A DNA stretch of 64,000 nucleotides from Thiodiazotropha sp050305635 (GTDB lineage Bacteria > Pseudomonadota > Gammaproteobacteria > Chromatiales > Chromatiaceae), in the NCBI GenBank assembly GCA_050305635.1, contig JBNLFS010000111.1, forward strand, positions 16,176 through 80,175, read 5' to 3'. Both the position numbers and the translations under genes were made by a program. Of the stretch, positions 31,929 to 40,066 are shown piece by piece (positions within the stretch are counted from its first letter, which is position 1; the number at the start of each line of letters is the position of its first letter). The notes under the pieces are model-generated. The model was not told the DNA's origin, searched no databases, and was given only the letters and a program-made list of their open reading frames with translations.

Positions 31929-33083
31929 ATGGCCTGGAATGAACCGGGGGGTAATGGAAAAGATCCTTGGAGTGGCAAGGGGGGGGATCAAGGTCCTCCC
32001 GACCTGGATGAAGTCGTCAAGAAACTGCAGGAAAAATTCGGTGGACTCTTTGGGGGTGGGAAGCCGTCCCGGGGAGAGTCCTCGATCGGTGGTGGCTCTG
32101 GGCCCGGCGCCAAATCGATCGGATTTATCGTCGCCATCGCCCTGTTGGTCTGGCTCGCCTCAGGCATCTATATCATCGACGCCCCGGAACGAGGCGTGGT
32201 ATTGCGATTCGGCGCCTACCATCAGACAACCGAACCCGGACCCCATTGGCATATTCCGTTTCCGGTCGAGCGCGTGATTCCGGTGAACGTGGATCAGATC
32301 ACCTCATTTCGCCACAAGGCCCAGATGTTGACTCGGGACGAGAACATCGTCGATGTGGAACTGACCATCCAGTCGCGCATTCAGGATGCTTCGGATTACC
32401 TGTTTCAGGATCGAGATCCCAACAAAACCATGCGTGACGCCACAGAAACCGCGGTGCGCGAGATTATCGGCAAGAGCGACCTGGATTTCATCCTGACCCA
32501 GGGCCGCAGTGCGATCGCAGAACAGATCAAGGGTGGTGCCCAGAGCCTCATCGATGCCTACAAGACTGGACTGATCATCACCAGCGTGAACATGCAGCCG
32601 GCCAAGCCGCCTGAGCAGGTCAAGAGTGCCTTCGACGACGCCATCAAGGCGCGTGAGGATAAAGAACGACTGGAGAACCAGGCGGAAGCCTACGCCAATG
32701 AGATCGTACCCAAGGCTCGCGGTGAAGCCGCCCGCCTGCTCGCCGATGCGAGCGCCTACAAGGATCGCGTGATCGCCGAGGCGCAAGGTGACACAAGCCG
32801 TTTTCTCGCGGTTCTCAAAGAGTATCAGCTCGAGCCCAAAGTGACCCGGGAACGGCTCTATATCGACGCCATCGAGTCGATGCTCAGCCAGACCAGCAAG
32901 GTCATGCTCGATACCCAGGGAGGTAACAGTCTGATGTATCTGCCTCTGGACAAACTGATCCAGAACGCACCCGCCAACAAGCAATCCGGCATGGAGAGCA
33001 GGGTCCCGACGGCCGAGCCGAACCGGGATGCCACCGATACCACCACCTTGCGGAATGTGGACCGGACCCGGGGGGTACGCTGA
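31929..33083 (+). CDS. hflK: FtsH-modulating SPFH membrane protein HflK
   Basis: Forms with HflC the large membrane cage that surrounds and tempers the FtsH protease. It has 384 residues: a Gly/Pro-rich cytoplasmic N-terminus, one helix at about 62-80 (IGFIVAIALLVWLASGIYII), then the SPFH/band 7 domain starting AVLRFG-like (GVVLRFGAYHQTTEPG) and a long coiled-coil region rich in A-E-A-x-x-Y-A-N-E-I. The stop overlaps the hflC start (TGATG at 33081-33085), so the two subunits are translationally coupled. Confidence 0.95.
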   Translation: MAWNEPGGNGKDPWSGKGGDQGPPDLDEVVKKLQEKFGGLFGGGKPSRGESSIGGGSGPGAKSIGFIVAIALLVWLASGIYIIDAPERGVVLRFGAYHQTTEPGPHWHIPFPVERVIPVNVDQITSFRHKAQMLTRDENIVDVELTIQSRIQDASDYLFQDRDPNKTMRDATETAVREIIGKSDLDFILTQGRSAIAEQIKGGAQSLIDAYKTGLIITSVNMQPAKPPEQVKSAFDDAIKAREDKERLENQAEAYANEIVPKARGEAARLLADASAYKDRVIAEAQGDTSRFLAVLKEYQLEPKVTRERLYIDAIESMLSQTSKVMLDTQGGNSLMYLPLDKLIQNAPANKQSGMESRVPTAEPNRDATDTTTLRNVDRTRGVR

Positions 33084-33949
33084 TGAAATTGTCCAAACTC
33101 CTTGTACCCATCCTCGCGGTCGCTGCCGTGCTGGTTTACTCATTCACCTTCGTGGTCAATCAATGGGAAGTCGCCCTTAAGCTTCGCCTGGGTGAAATCG
33201 TCGCCACGGATTACGACCCTGGATTGCATTTCCTGGTGCCGATCTTCAACAACGTGCAGACCTTCGACAAGCGGATCCAAACCATGGATTCCCGTCCGGA
33301 GCGTTTCCTCACGGCGGAAAAGAAAGACGTGATCGTCGACTATTTCGCCAAGTGGCGAATCTCCAACGTGGCGCAGTACTACCGTTCCACGGGGGGCAGC
33401 ATCGACAAGACCGCCCGCCTGCTTCAGGAGCGCATCAACACCAGTCTGCGTAACGAGTTCGGTAAACGCACCGTGCAGGAGGTTATCTCCGGTGAGCGTG
33501 CGGAGATCATGGAAACTCTGACCAAGGACTCGGATGCCCAGGCCTCGGAGCTGGGTGTCGAGATTCTCGATGTCCGGGTCAAACAGATCGATCTCCCCCC
33601 CGAAGTGAGCGAGTCCGTCTATCAGCGGATGCGTGCCGAGCGTGAGCGGGTTGCCCGGGATCTTCGAGCCAAGGGTGCTGAAGCGGCTGAAAGAATCCGT
33701 GCCAACGCGGATCGTGAGCGGGTTGTGATTATCGCGGACGCCTATCGCGGGGCTGAGAAGCTGCGCGGTGAAGGCGATGGCAAGGCAGCTGAGATCTATG
33801 CCACTGCCTATAAGCAGGACAGCGAGTTCTATGCTTTCTACCGAAGCCTGAATGCCTACAAGAACAGCTTCCAGGGCAATTCGGACATGCTCGTGATTCA
33901 GCCGGACTCGGACTTCTTCCGCTACCTGAAGGACAGAACCGGAAAGTAG
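33083..33949 (+). CDS. hflC: FtsH-modulating SPFH membrane protein HflC
   Basis: Partner of HflK. The 288 residues have an N-terminal membrane helix (about 5-22), the SPFH domain with WEVALKLRLGEIV and DYDPGLHFLVPIF, and a C-terminal helical part ending in the conserved FYAFYRSLNAYKNSF element. The start overlaps the hflK stop. A strong hairpin 15 bases after the stop marks the likely end of the hflKC message. Confidence 0.96.
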   Translation: MKLSKLLVPILAVAAVLVYSFTFVVNQWEVALKLRLGEIVATDYDPGLHFLVPIFNNVQTFDKRIQTMDSRPERFLTAEKKDVIVDYFAKWRISNVAQYYRSTGGSIDKTARLLQERINTSLRNEFGKRTVQEVISGERAEIMETLTKDSDAQASELGVEILDVRVKQIDLPPEVSESVYQRMRAERERVARDLRAKGAEAAERIRANADRERVVIIADAYRGAEKLRGEGDGKAAEIYATAYKQDSEFYAFYRSLNAYKNSFQGNSDMLVIQPDSDFFRYLKDRTGK

Positions 33950-33963
33950 CTCGTCCACATCAG

Positions 33964-33993
33964 GATGCACCGTCCCTAAGGGGGCGGTGCATC
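33964..33993 (+). terminator. Strong hairpin after hflC
   Basis: Thirteen-pair stem: GATGCACCG / CGGTGCATC perfectly paired, followed by a T-G pair and CCC / GGG, with a 4-base loop TAAG. It starts 15 bases beyond the hflC stop. No T-run follows, but stem strength supports termination or mRNA 3'-end stabilisation. Confidence 0.65.
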
Positions 33994-34089
33994 TGCCCAT
34001 TGTACCGCATTGCTTGTTTGAGCCGGGCTTGTGATGGACATCGAGAACCGGCTTTGGGAGAATACGGGCACCGAATTTCATGCGGGCCC

Positions 34090-34255
34090 CCCCCAGCCTT
34101 CAATCGTATGAGCGAGTTTCGGTCAGGTTCCTTGATCCGGGATCACAGCTAGCCGCTGCCGGCATCACTGATGCAACAGGGAATTTGACGCCGCGGGAAA
34201 TCTGGCGGGCCTGCACGGGCCTCATCTTCATGACCGGGATGATCCCGGTTTTTTT
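34090..34255 (+). ncRNA. Possible structured leader or small RNA ending in an intrinsic terminator
   Basis: The gap between hflC and the DUF2065 gene ends in a textbook intrinsic terminator: ACCGGGA (34233-34239), loop TGA, TCCCGGT (34243-34249), then a T-run to 34255. It stops 12 bases before the DUF2065 start. Upstream, GCATC / GATGC (about 34161-34173) and other short stems could form an alternative fold. A terminator placed just ahead of a gene and 240 bases after the previous terminator implies a short transcript of its own, or an attenuated leader. The 5' boundary given is a guess; the terminator is solid, the RNA is inferred. Confidence 0.4.
34233..34255 (+). terminator. Intrinsic terminator upstream of DUF2065 gene
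   Basis: Seven-pair GC-rich stem ACCGGGA / TCCCGGT, three-base loop and six-base T-run. It is the cleanest rho-independent terminator in this half of the window. Confidence 0.8.
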
Positions 34256-34267
34256 ATGGGGAACTGA

Positions 34268-34456
34268 ATGATGTGGCATGACTTGCTGGTGGCTTTGGCC
34301 CTGATGCTGGTGATCGAGGGGATCTGGCCGTTTTTGAACCCTAACAGCATGCGCAAGATCCTGCTGATGGTGGTGCAAAACGACAATCGATCCATGCGTC
34401 TCAGCGGTCTGGTCAGCATGGTCTCAGGGGTCATTTTGCTCTATCTGGTCAATTGA
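34268..34456 (+). CDS. DUF2065 family small membrane protein (YjeT-like)
   Basis: A 62-residue protein with two hydrophobic helices (about 4-22 and 43-60) separated by a charged loop. It matches DUF2065, whose member yjeT lies between hflC and purA in E. coli, the same neighbourhood. ATG 34268 and ATG 34271 are both possible. It ends at 34456, directly before hisZ. The function is unknown. A complete intrinsic terminator immediately upstream means either that it has its own promoter within the stem region or that it is expressed by read-through. Confidence 0.88.
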   Translation: MMWHDLLVALALMLVIEGIWPFLNPNSMRKILLMVVQNDNRSMRLSGLVSMVSGVILLYLVN

Positions 34457-34464
34457 GTGTGGCA

Positions 34465-35655
34465 ATGATGGAAAACGAACGTTGGATTTTACCTGATGGT
34501 ATCGACGAGGTGCTTCCCGAGGAGGCGCGGGAGATCGAGCAGAAAAGACGGGAACTCCTCGACCTCTATGATCGTTGGGGTTATGACTATGTGATTCCCC
34601 CGTTTGTGGAATTTCTCGATTCACTGCTGACAGGCACCGGTGGCGATCTCGACCTGAACACCTTCAAACTGACCGATCAGCTGAGCGGTCGATTGATGGG
34701 GGTCCGGGCGGATATCACACCCCAGGCGGCGCGCATCGATGCCCACCGCATCCGCTCCCAAAGTCCCACCCGTCTGTGCTATCTCGGTACTGTCCTCTAT
34801 ACCCGCTCCGATGGTTTCGCCGGTACCCGCAGCCCACTGCAGATCGGTGCGGAACTCTATGGGCACTCCGGTGTGGAGAGCGACGTGGAGATCCTTCGGC
34901 TGATGATGGAAACCCTGGCGATGACCGGTGTGCGTGAGGTCTACCTGGATCTCGGTCACGTGGGAGTCTACAAGGGACTCGCAGCCCAGGCTGGGCTCAA
35001 TGAATCCCAGGAACAGGTGTTGTTCGATGCCTTGCAGCGCAAGGCGCTGGCAGAAATCGATCAACTCCTCGATACCTTTGATATTGCACCGCAACATGCC
35101 GCCATGTTGGCAAAACTCGGCGAGCTGAATGGTGACAAGGCCCTCACTGAGGCCCGTGAGGTGCTCAAGGACGCATCGCCTGAAGTGATCCGCGCATTGG
35201 ACTACCTGCAGGCCATGGCGGATCAGATCGCCTTCTGGCTACCGGACATTCCGGTTCATTTCGATCTCGCGGAGTTGCGTGGCTACCACTTCCACACTGG
35301 CGTGGTGTTTGCCGCCTTCGTCCCGGGCAGCGGCAAAGAGATCGCTCGAGGTGGGCGCTATGATGCGATCGGTTCGGTATTCGGACGTGCCCGGGCTGCG
35401 ACCGGTTTCAGTACGGACCTGAAGACCCTGATACGGGTCGCTCAGGATACGGGGCCCGACGCCGTGTCTCCAAAGGCTGTGGTGTTTGCTCCTTGCCTGG
35501 AGGAATCCGGGCTGCACAACGAGGTCGAGCGCCTGCGAAATTCCGGTTACCGGGTAATTTGCGGCCTGCCCGGACAGGTCGGGGGCGCATCGGAGATGGG
35601 CTGCGATCAGCAGCTGCAGCGGGATTCTGACGGTTGGCGGTTGATTCCGGTTTGA
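34465..35655 (+). CDS. hisZ: ATP phosphoribosyltransferase regulatory subunit
   Basis: HisRS-like paralogue that assembles with short-form HisG to catalyse and regulate the first step of histidine synthesis. About 396 residues from MMENERWILPDG. Class II synthetase-like core elements are present (FKLTDQLSGRLMGVRADITPQ, GGRYDAIGSVFGR), but the C-terminal anticodon-binding domain of HisRS is lacking. Starts at TTG 34453 or GTG 34459 are also in frame; ATG 34465 has GAG at a suitable distance. Its presence shows that the genome has the short HisG. The hisZ-purA pairing is frequent in non-enteric gammaproteobacteria. Confidence 0.93.
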   Translation: MMENERWILPDGIDEVLPEEAREIEQKRRELLDLYDRWGYDYVIPPFVEFLDSLLTGTGGDLDLNTFKLTDQLSGRLMGVRADITPQAARIDAHRIRSQSPTRLCYLGTVLYTRSDGFAGTRSPLQIGAELYGHSGVESDVEILRLMMETLAMTGVREVYLDLGHVGVYKGLAAQAGLNESQEQVLFDALQRKALAEIDQLLDTFDIAPQHAAMLAKLGELNGDKALTEAREVLKDASPEVIRALDYLQAMADQIAFWLPDIPVHFDLAELRGYHFHTGVVFAAFVPGSGKEIARGGRYDAIGSVFGRARAATGFSTDLKTLIRVAQDTGPDAVSPKAVVFAPCLEESGLHNEVERLRNSGYRVICGLPGQVGGASEMGCDQQLQRDSDGWRLIPV

Positions 35656-35734
35656 ATTTTCCGGCGATTCTGTAAAAATCGATGGGTTTTGTAATAAACG
35701 TCCGGCGCGGGCCGGACATGATGACGAGAAAAGC

Positions 35735-37030
35735 ATGGGCAAGAATGTCGTAGTGATCGGAACCCAGTGGGGTGACGAAGGTAAAGGTAAGGTCGTTGAC
35801 CTGCTGACAGACAAGGCGTCTGCCGTAGTCAGGTTTCAGGGTGGTCACAATGCGGGGCACACCCTGGTGATCGACGGAAAACAGACGGTTCTGCATCTGA
35901 TTCCCTCCGGCGTCCTGCGAGAGGGTGTGCGTTGCCTGATCGGGAACGGCGTGGTGCTGGCGCCGGACGCACTGCTCGAAGAGATCGATATGCTGGAAAA
36001 AAACGGTGTACCCGCATCCGATCGCATGGGTATCTCGGAAGCCTGTCCGCTGATCCTGCCTTACCACATCGCCCTGGATGCGGCGCGTGAGAAAGCGCGG
36101 GGCAAAAAGGCCATCGGCACCACCGGGCGGGGCATTGGTCCGGCCTACGAAGACAAGATCTCCCGCCGCGGCATTCGTCTCGGTGAGATCTTCGATGAAG
36201 GGCATATCAAAGAACGCCTGCGTGAGGTCATGGACTATCACAACTTTTCGCTGAAGAATCTCTACGATTACGGCGAGGTGGATTATCAGCAGGTTCTCGA
36301 CCAGGTGATGGCGCATGCCGAGCGGCTGAAACCGATGATCGAGGATGTCACGGGAACCCTGTTGCAACTGCGCCGTGAAGGCAAGCACGTGATGTTCGAA
36401 GGAGCCCAGGGCGCTTTGCTGGACATCGATCACGGTACCTATCCCTACGTGACCTCGTCCAACACCACCGCCGGTGGCGCGGCGACGGGCACGGGCGTCG
36501 GTCCGGGTTATCTCGACTACATTCTGGGTATCGTTAAGGCCTACACCACTCGAGTGGGTGCGGGTCCTTTTCCCACGGAACTGTTCGATGCGGATGGTGA
36601 CCATCTGGGCACCAAGGGGCATGAATTCGGTGCGACGACCGGTCGCAAACGTCGTTGTGGTTGGCTGGATACCGTGGCACTGCGCCGTTCGCTCGATATC
36701 AACAGCGTCACCGGTATCTGTATCACCAAGCTCGACGTTCTGGATGGACTGGAGACGATCAAGATCTGCGTGGCCTACAAGCTCAAAGGCCAGGAGATCT
36801 CTGCGCCACCCGTGGGCGCGGACCGTTTTGAAGAGTGCGAACCCGTGTACATCGAAATGCCCGGCTGGCAGGAGTCCACCCTAGGCATTACGGATTACGA
36901 TGGGTTGCCCAAGGCTGCCCGTGACTATCTCAGCAAGATCGAAAGCCTGTGCGAAACCCCGATCGACATCATCTCGACCGGTCCGGATCGTAACGAAACG
37001 ATCATCCGCCGCCATCCTTTCGAAATTTAA
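35735..37030 (+). CDS. purA: Adenylosuccinate synthetase
   Basis: GTP-dependent enzyme converting IMP and aspartate to adenylosuccinate in AMP synthesis. It has the standard 431 residues. Signatures are GTQWGDEGKGKVVD (about 9-22), GHNAGHTLV, the TTGRGIGPAYEDK block near 130-142 and GATTGRKRRCGWLD near 297. It lies 79 bases downstream of hisZ and is the last gene of the E. coli-like cluster. Confidence 0.97.
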   Translation: MGKNVVVIGTQWGDEGKGKVVDLLTDKASAVVRFQGGHNAGHTLVIDGKQTVLHLIPSGVLREGVRCLIGNGVVLAPDALLEEIDMLEKNGVPASDRMGISEACPLILPYHIALDAAREKARGKKAIGTTGRGIGPAYEDKISRRGIRLGEIFDEGHIKERLREVMDYHNFSLKNLYDYGEVDYQQVLDQVMAHAERLKPMIEDVTGTLLQLRREGKHVMFEGAQGALLDIDHGTYPYVTSSNTTAGGAATGTGVGPGYLDYILGIVKAYTTRVGAGPFPTELFDADGDHLGTKGHEFGATTGRKRRCGWLDTVALRRSLDINSVTGICITKLDVLDGLETIKICVAYKLKGQEISAPPVGADRFEECEPVYIEMPGWQESTLGITDYDGLPKAARDYLSKIESLCETPIDIISTGPDRNETIIRRHPFEI

Positions 37031-37060
37031 TCAGGAATCCGGCAACGGAAATCGTACCCC

Positions 37061-37083
37061 GGTGGGAGTCTACGACTCCCACC
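37061..37083 (+). terminator. Perfect 10-bp hairpin after purA
   Basis: GGTGGGAGTC / GACTCCCACC with loop TAC, 30 bases beyond the purA stop. No T-run follows, but the perfect stem strongly suggests the end of the hisZ-purA transcript. Confidence 0.6.
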
Positions 37084-37168
37084 CAACTCGGGGGCTGAAC
37101 AGCACGGTCACGCGCTGTGATCGTCCATGATAGTTTTACTCCTTTTCATCCTCCCTGTTTCTTAAAGC

Positions 37169-38572
37169 ATGTCATTGCGCCTGCAAGCACTCCCGTACTT
37201 GATTGACAGTTCGGTCCTGTTCGAAGCGCTGCGGCATTTGCCCTGGCCGGTATTTCTCGACAGTGGTCATCCGGAATCGCAGCAGGGCCGCTTCGATATT
37301 CTTGCCGCCGATCCCAGTCAGCGCCTGATTACCCGTGGCGCAACCACTGATATACTGCATCGGAATCAGCGATACAGCACCTCGGCAGATCCTTTGGATA
37401 CACTCAGGGAGGCGCTGGGTCCGGATGACTCGGAATTTTCCGATGATCTGCCGTTCCACGGAGGGGCGATCGGTTACCTGGGGTATGATCTGGCGCGCTG
37501 TTGGTTGCCCATGACGCAATCTGTAAAGCCTGCTGACGCCATGCCCGACATGGTCATGGGCATCTACGATTGGGCCATTGTGGTTGATCACCAGATGCGC
37601 CGCAGCTGGTGGGTTTCGGCTGGAAAGGATCCGCGCAGCGAGCGGATCTGGGCGGATTTGCAGACCGTACTGACGCACGGTAATGAGGCGGTCAGGGTTC
37701 TTCCGGAAACACTCTCAACACAGATCGTACGGCACCTGTCCCGAGAGGAATACGGCGAGAAGTTTCGGCAAATCCAGCGCTATATCAGGGCGGGCGACTG
37801 CTATCAGGTGAATTTCGCTCAACGCTTTTCGGTACGCACGCAAGCGGATCCCTGGCCGCTGTATCAGCGTCTGAGACAGGTCAATTCGGCACCGTTCAGC
37901 GCTTACCTGGAGTATCCCATGGGAGCCGTCCTCTGCTCATCGCCGGAACGCTTTCTGAAACTTCAAGGGTCTCGGGTGGAGACCTGTCCGATCAAGGGGA
38001 CGCGACCCCGCAGTCCGGAGCCGGTCGAAGACCTGAGGTTACAGCGTGAGCTGGCGGAAAGTCCCAAGGACCGGGCCGAAAATGTAATGATCGTGGATTT
38101 GCTGCGCAACGATCTGGGCCGGGTATGCCGCATCGGGAGTATCGAGGTGCCCGCTTTGTTTCAGACGGAATCCTTTGCCGCAGTGCATCATCTTGTGAGC
38201 CGGGTGAGCGGAATTCTGGCACCCGGATCCGACAGATACGAGCTGCTCAGAGCCTGCCTGCCGGGAGGCTCCATCACCGGCGCTCCCAAGCTACGCGCCA
38301 TGCAGATCATCGACGAACTCGAGGACTCATTCCGGGGCGTTTACTGCGGCACGATCGCCTATCTCGACCGGACCGGCGTCATGGACAGCAACATCGCCAT
38401 CCGCACCCTTTGCATGCACAACGGGGAGGTGGAATTTCGTGTCGGGGGAGGGATCGTGGCGGATTCCGATGAATCCCGTGAGTATCAGGAAACCCTGGAT
38501 AAGGCCGAGGCTATCTTCAAGGCGCTGGGTCAATATCCCAGCCGGGAGAACGGGGCGGATGGTGCGAATTGA
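37169..38572 (+). CDS. pabB: Aminodeoxychorismate synthase component I
   Basis: Chorismate-utilising enzyme that makes 4-amino-4-deoxychorismate for folate synthesis with PabA glutaminase. The 467 residues include an N-terminal domain (GGAIGYLGYDLAR near 96) and the catalytic chorismate-binding domain. The covalent-intermediate lysine is seen in TCPIKGTRPR, and NVMIVDLLRNDLGRV, GGSITGAPKLRAM and VGGGIVADS are intact. The PIKGT form separates PabB from anthranilate synthase TrpE, which has Ala there. Together with nudB, two folate-pathway genes are present. Confidence 0.93.
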   Translation: MSLRLQALPYLIDSSVLFEALRHLPWPVFLDSGHPESQQGRFDILAADPSQRLITRGATTDILHRNQRYSTSADPLDTLREALGPDDSEFSDDLPFHGGAIGYLGYDLARCWLPMTQSVKPADAMPDMVMGIYDWAIVVDHQMRRSWWVSAGKDPRSERIWADLQTVLTHGNEAVRVLPETLSTQIVRHLSREEYGEKFRQIQRYIRAGDCYQVNFAQRFSVRTQADPWPLYQRLRQVNSAPFSAYLEYPMGAVLCSSPERFLKLQGSRVETCPIKGTRPRSPEPVEDLRLQRELAESPKDRAENVMIVDLLRNDLGRVCRIGSIEVPALFQTESFAAVHHLVSRVSGILAPGSDRYELLRACLPGGSITGAPKLRAMQIIDELEDSFRGVYCGTIAYLDRTGVMDSNIAIRTLCMHNGEVEFRVGGGIVADSDESREYQETLDKAEAIFKALGQYPSRENGADGAN

Positions 38573-38621
38573 GCGGCGGGGAGTGGGATGGGGATGAAAT
38601 TCAAAAGGTGACCGGGTTCAC

Positions 38622-39050
38622 TTATCTGACAATTACCAAACGGGTCTTCGAGAGCCGGTCATGCCAAGCCATTTTCTCCGGGTCGATCAGAATCCACAGA
38701 AATCCCAGACCCAGCAGCAAGACGGAAATCAATGCGCTCAGATGTCGTCTCAAAGCGTCGCTCCAGCTCAGATCGGTTCCATCCAGACGCACCACCTTGA
38801 GCCGCCATGCGCGCATCCCGAGGGTCTGTCCACCCCGCACCCAAAACCCGGTGAAGAACAGTAACGGTATGATTTCGAAAAGAATAAGTTGAAAGGCTAT
38901 CAACCCGCCACCACTCGGATTACCGAACGGCAAAGTGACCGAGGCTGTCGCCACAAAGATCAACGCAGTGAGCAGCAGCAGATCATAGACGATCGCCCCC
39001 AGTCTGCGAAAAAGGCCGGGGACGGCGGCATCGGTCAGGTCAACGCTCAT
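38622..39050 (-). CDS. RDD family membrane protein
   Basis: A 142-residue protein with the RDD-domain pattern: an Arg in the first helix region (GLFRRLGAIVYDLLLLTAL), a second helix at about 45-68, then the conserved GGQTLGMRAWRLKVV block, a third helix and a final DPEKMAWHDRLSKTRLV. The aspartates expected in the domain name are present at the usual places. It is convergent with pabB and divergent from the PilZ gene. The transport or sensor role of RDD proteins is mostly unproven. Confidence 0.88.
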   Translation of the reverse strand: MSVDLTDAAVPGLFRRLGAIVYDLLLLTALIFVATASVTLPFGNPSGGGLIAFQLILFEIIPLLFFTGFWVRGGQTLGMRAWRLKVVRLDGTDLSWSDALRRHLSALISVLLLGLGFLWILIDPEKMAWHDRLSKTRLVIVR

Positions 39051-39138
39051 GTATCCTCGGATCGCTGTCTAGGGGATTGAATTGATTGAACATTGTTAGC
39101 AAGGGTTATCCCTAATAGTCAGGAGCGGAAATCCGTAT

Positions 39139-39189
39139 TTGAAACTTTGTGATCAGGATACATACTAAACTATCCATGTAACATACATG
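39139..39189 (+). promoter_or_regulatory. Promoter and inverted repeat upstream of PilZ gene
   Basis: TTGAAA (39139-39144) and TACTAA (39163-39168) at 18-base spacing, or ATACTA at 17, form a plausible sigma70 promoter. Just downstream CATGTA (39175-39180), three bases and TACATG (39184-39189) form a perfect inverted repeat between the predicted transcription start and the ribosome-binding site, a position suited to an operator or an mRNA hairpin. Confidence 0.45.
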
Positions 39190-39209
39190 AATTCTACGGG
39201 GGTCGTAAT

Positions 39210-39605
39210 ATGGAACACAGATGCGAACATCGCAAGCTGATAGCCTGTGAAATCACAATTGTCGACCGGGATTTGGGCGAACTTAAAGGCCGTATTCGCA
39301 ATATCAGTCTGAGTGGCATGCTGGTTGATCTGGGTGACAGTTCCTTGCATTTGAACAAGATCATCTATGTGACTTTTCCCATGGAAGATTGCGGTGATAA
39401 CGCACAGTGTCATGCCAAGGCCATGGTGGTTCATCAACAGGCGGGTTGCCTGGGGTTGATGTTCAGTGAGCTGGATCCGGGTGTACGCCAAATGCTGCGT
39501 AAAAAGCTGTACGGCTATGCCACCCTGTCTGAGCGGGCATACCGGGTACATGGGTACAGTACCCCTTCTCAGGAATCACATCGGGATCTGAGCGCCATGT
39601 ATTGA
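39210..39605 (+). CDS. PilZ domain protein
   Basis: A 131-residue soluble protein with a single PilZ-like beta-barrel. The c-di-GMP-contact motifs appear in RCEHRK (residues about 4-9, the R-x3-R region) and NISLSGML (about 31-38, corresponding to D/N-x-S-x2-G). GGGGG precedes ATG 39210, and a strong terminator follows the stop. It stands alone between the RDD gene and a repeat. Binding of c-di-GMP is inferred from the family; the first arginine pair is K-rich rather than the full RxxxR, so affinity is uncertain. Confidence 0.82.
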   Translation: MEHRCEHRKLIACEITIVDRDLGELKGRIRNISLSGMLVDLGDSSLHLNKIIYVTFPMEDCGDNAQCHAKAMVVHQQAGCLGLMFSELDPGVRQMLRKKLYGYATLSERAYRVHGYSTPSQESHRDLSAMY

Positions 39606-39613
39606 GACCTGTG

Positions 39614-39675
39614 CAGGCCGCGACTCTCGAGTCTGCGCGGCCTGATTAAAAAGACGCCCAGGGCGTCTTTTTTTT
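39614..39675 (+). terminator. Double-hairpin intrinsic terminator after PilZ gene
   Basis: First stem CAGGCCGCG / CGCGGCCTG (39614-39622 and 39636-39644), with an inner ACT/AGT pairing, immediately followed by a second stem GACGCC / GGCGTC (39653-39667) flanked by an A-run and a T-run to 39675. The A and T runs allow it to work on both strands. Confidence 0.88.
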
Positions 39676-39708
39676 GTCCGGATTCCAGGTATGTCGTTGT
39701 CAACTTGG

Positions 39709-39847
39709 CAGGTCGTTGAAATTCGCTCAGAGGAGAGCGAGATAAGGCGAAAACCGCCGAAAAAGCGCAGTTTACTGAAGTAAATGCGCATTTTGAGGCG
39801 GTTTTCAACGCAGGATCGTACTGCCTGAGTAGAATTTCAACAGCCTG
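39709..39847. repeat. 139-bp palindromic dispersed repeat (MITE-like), copy 2
   Basis: Same length and orientation as the copy at 1526-1664, about 91 percent identical by hand alignment. The ends CAGGTCGTTGAAATTC and GAATTTCAACAGCCTG are near-complementary, and the inner halves pair around TGAA (GTTTAC / GTAAAT). It lies in the 455-base gap between the PilZ gene and a sensor kinase, just after the PilZ terminator, so no gene is interrupted. The remaining 213 bases to the kinase hold no gene; a CCCAT / ATGGG inverted repeat is seen near 39967-39983. Confidence 0.85.
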
Positions 39848-40066
39848 TTAGGTCTGTGGCTGATACATCGCCTGCAGTAACCCAGAGATGGCGCCCGTCA
39901 CCAACTCAGCTCAAAAACCTGGTACCGGCTCAGTCCCACCCAACGATGTGCCTTGAGACTGGATTCCCATGTCTAAGATGGGTCAAAATATCGCCCTTAT
40001 TTTAAGCGTTTACCCACGGGTTACCATGACATACCGCGCCCCGCCTGCGTTCACCAAAGAGTGTCC

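Noticed and set aside
34080..34271. 63-codon frame in the hflC to DUF2065 gap
   Set aside because: It runs through the intrinsic terminator and overlaps the DUF2065 start; composition does not look like protein.
37031..37168. tRNA gene after purA
   Set aside because: The hairpin at 37061-37083 looks like an anticodon arm at first sight, but no acceptor stem, T-loop or CCA context can be built around it.
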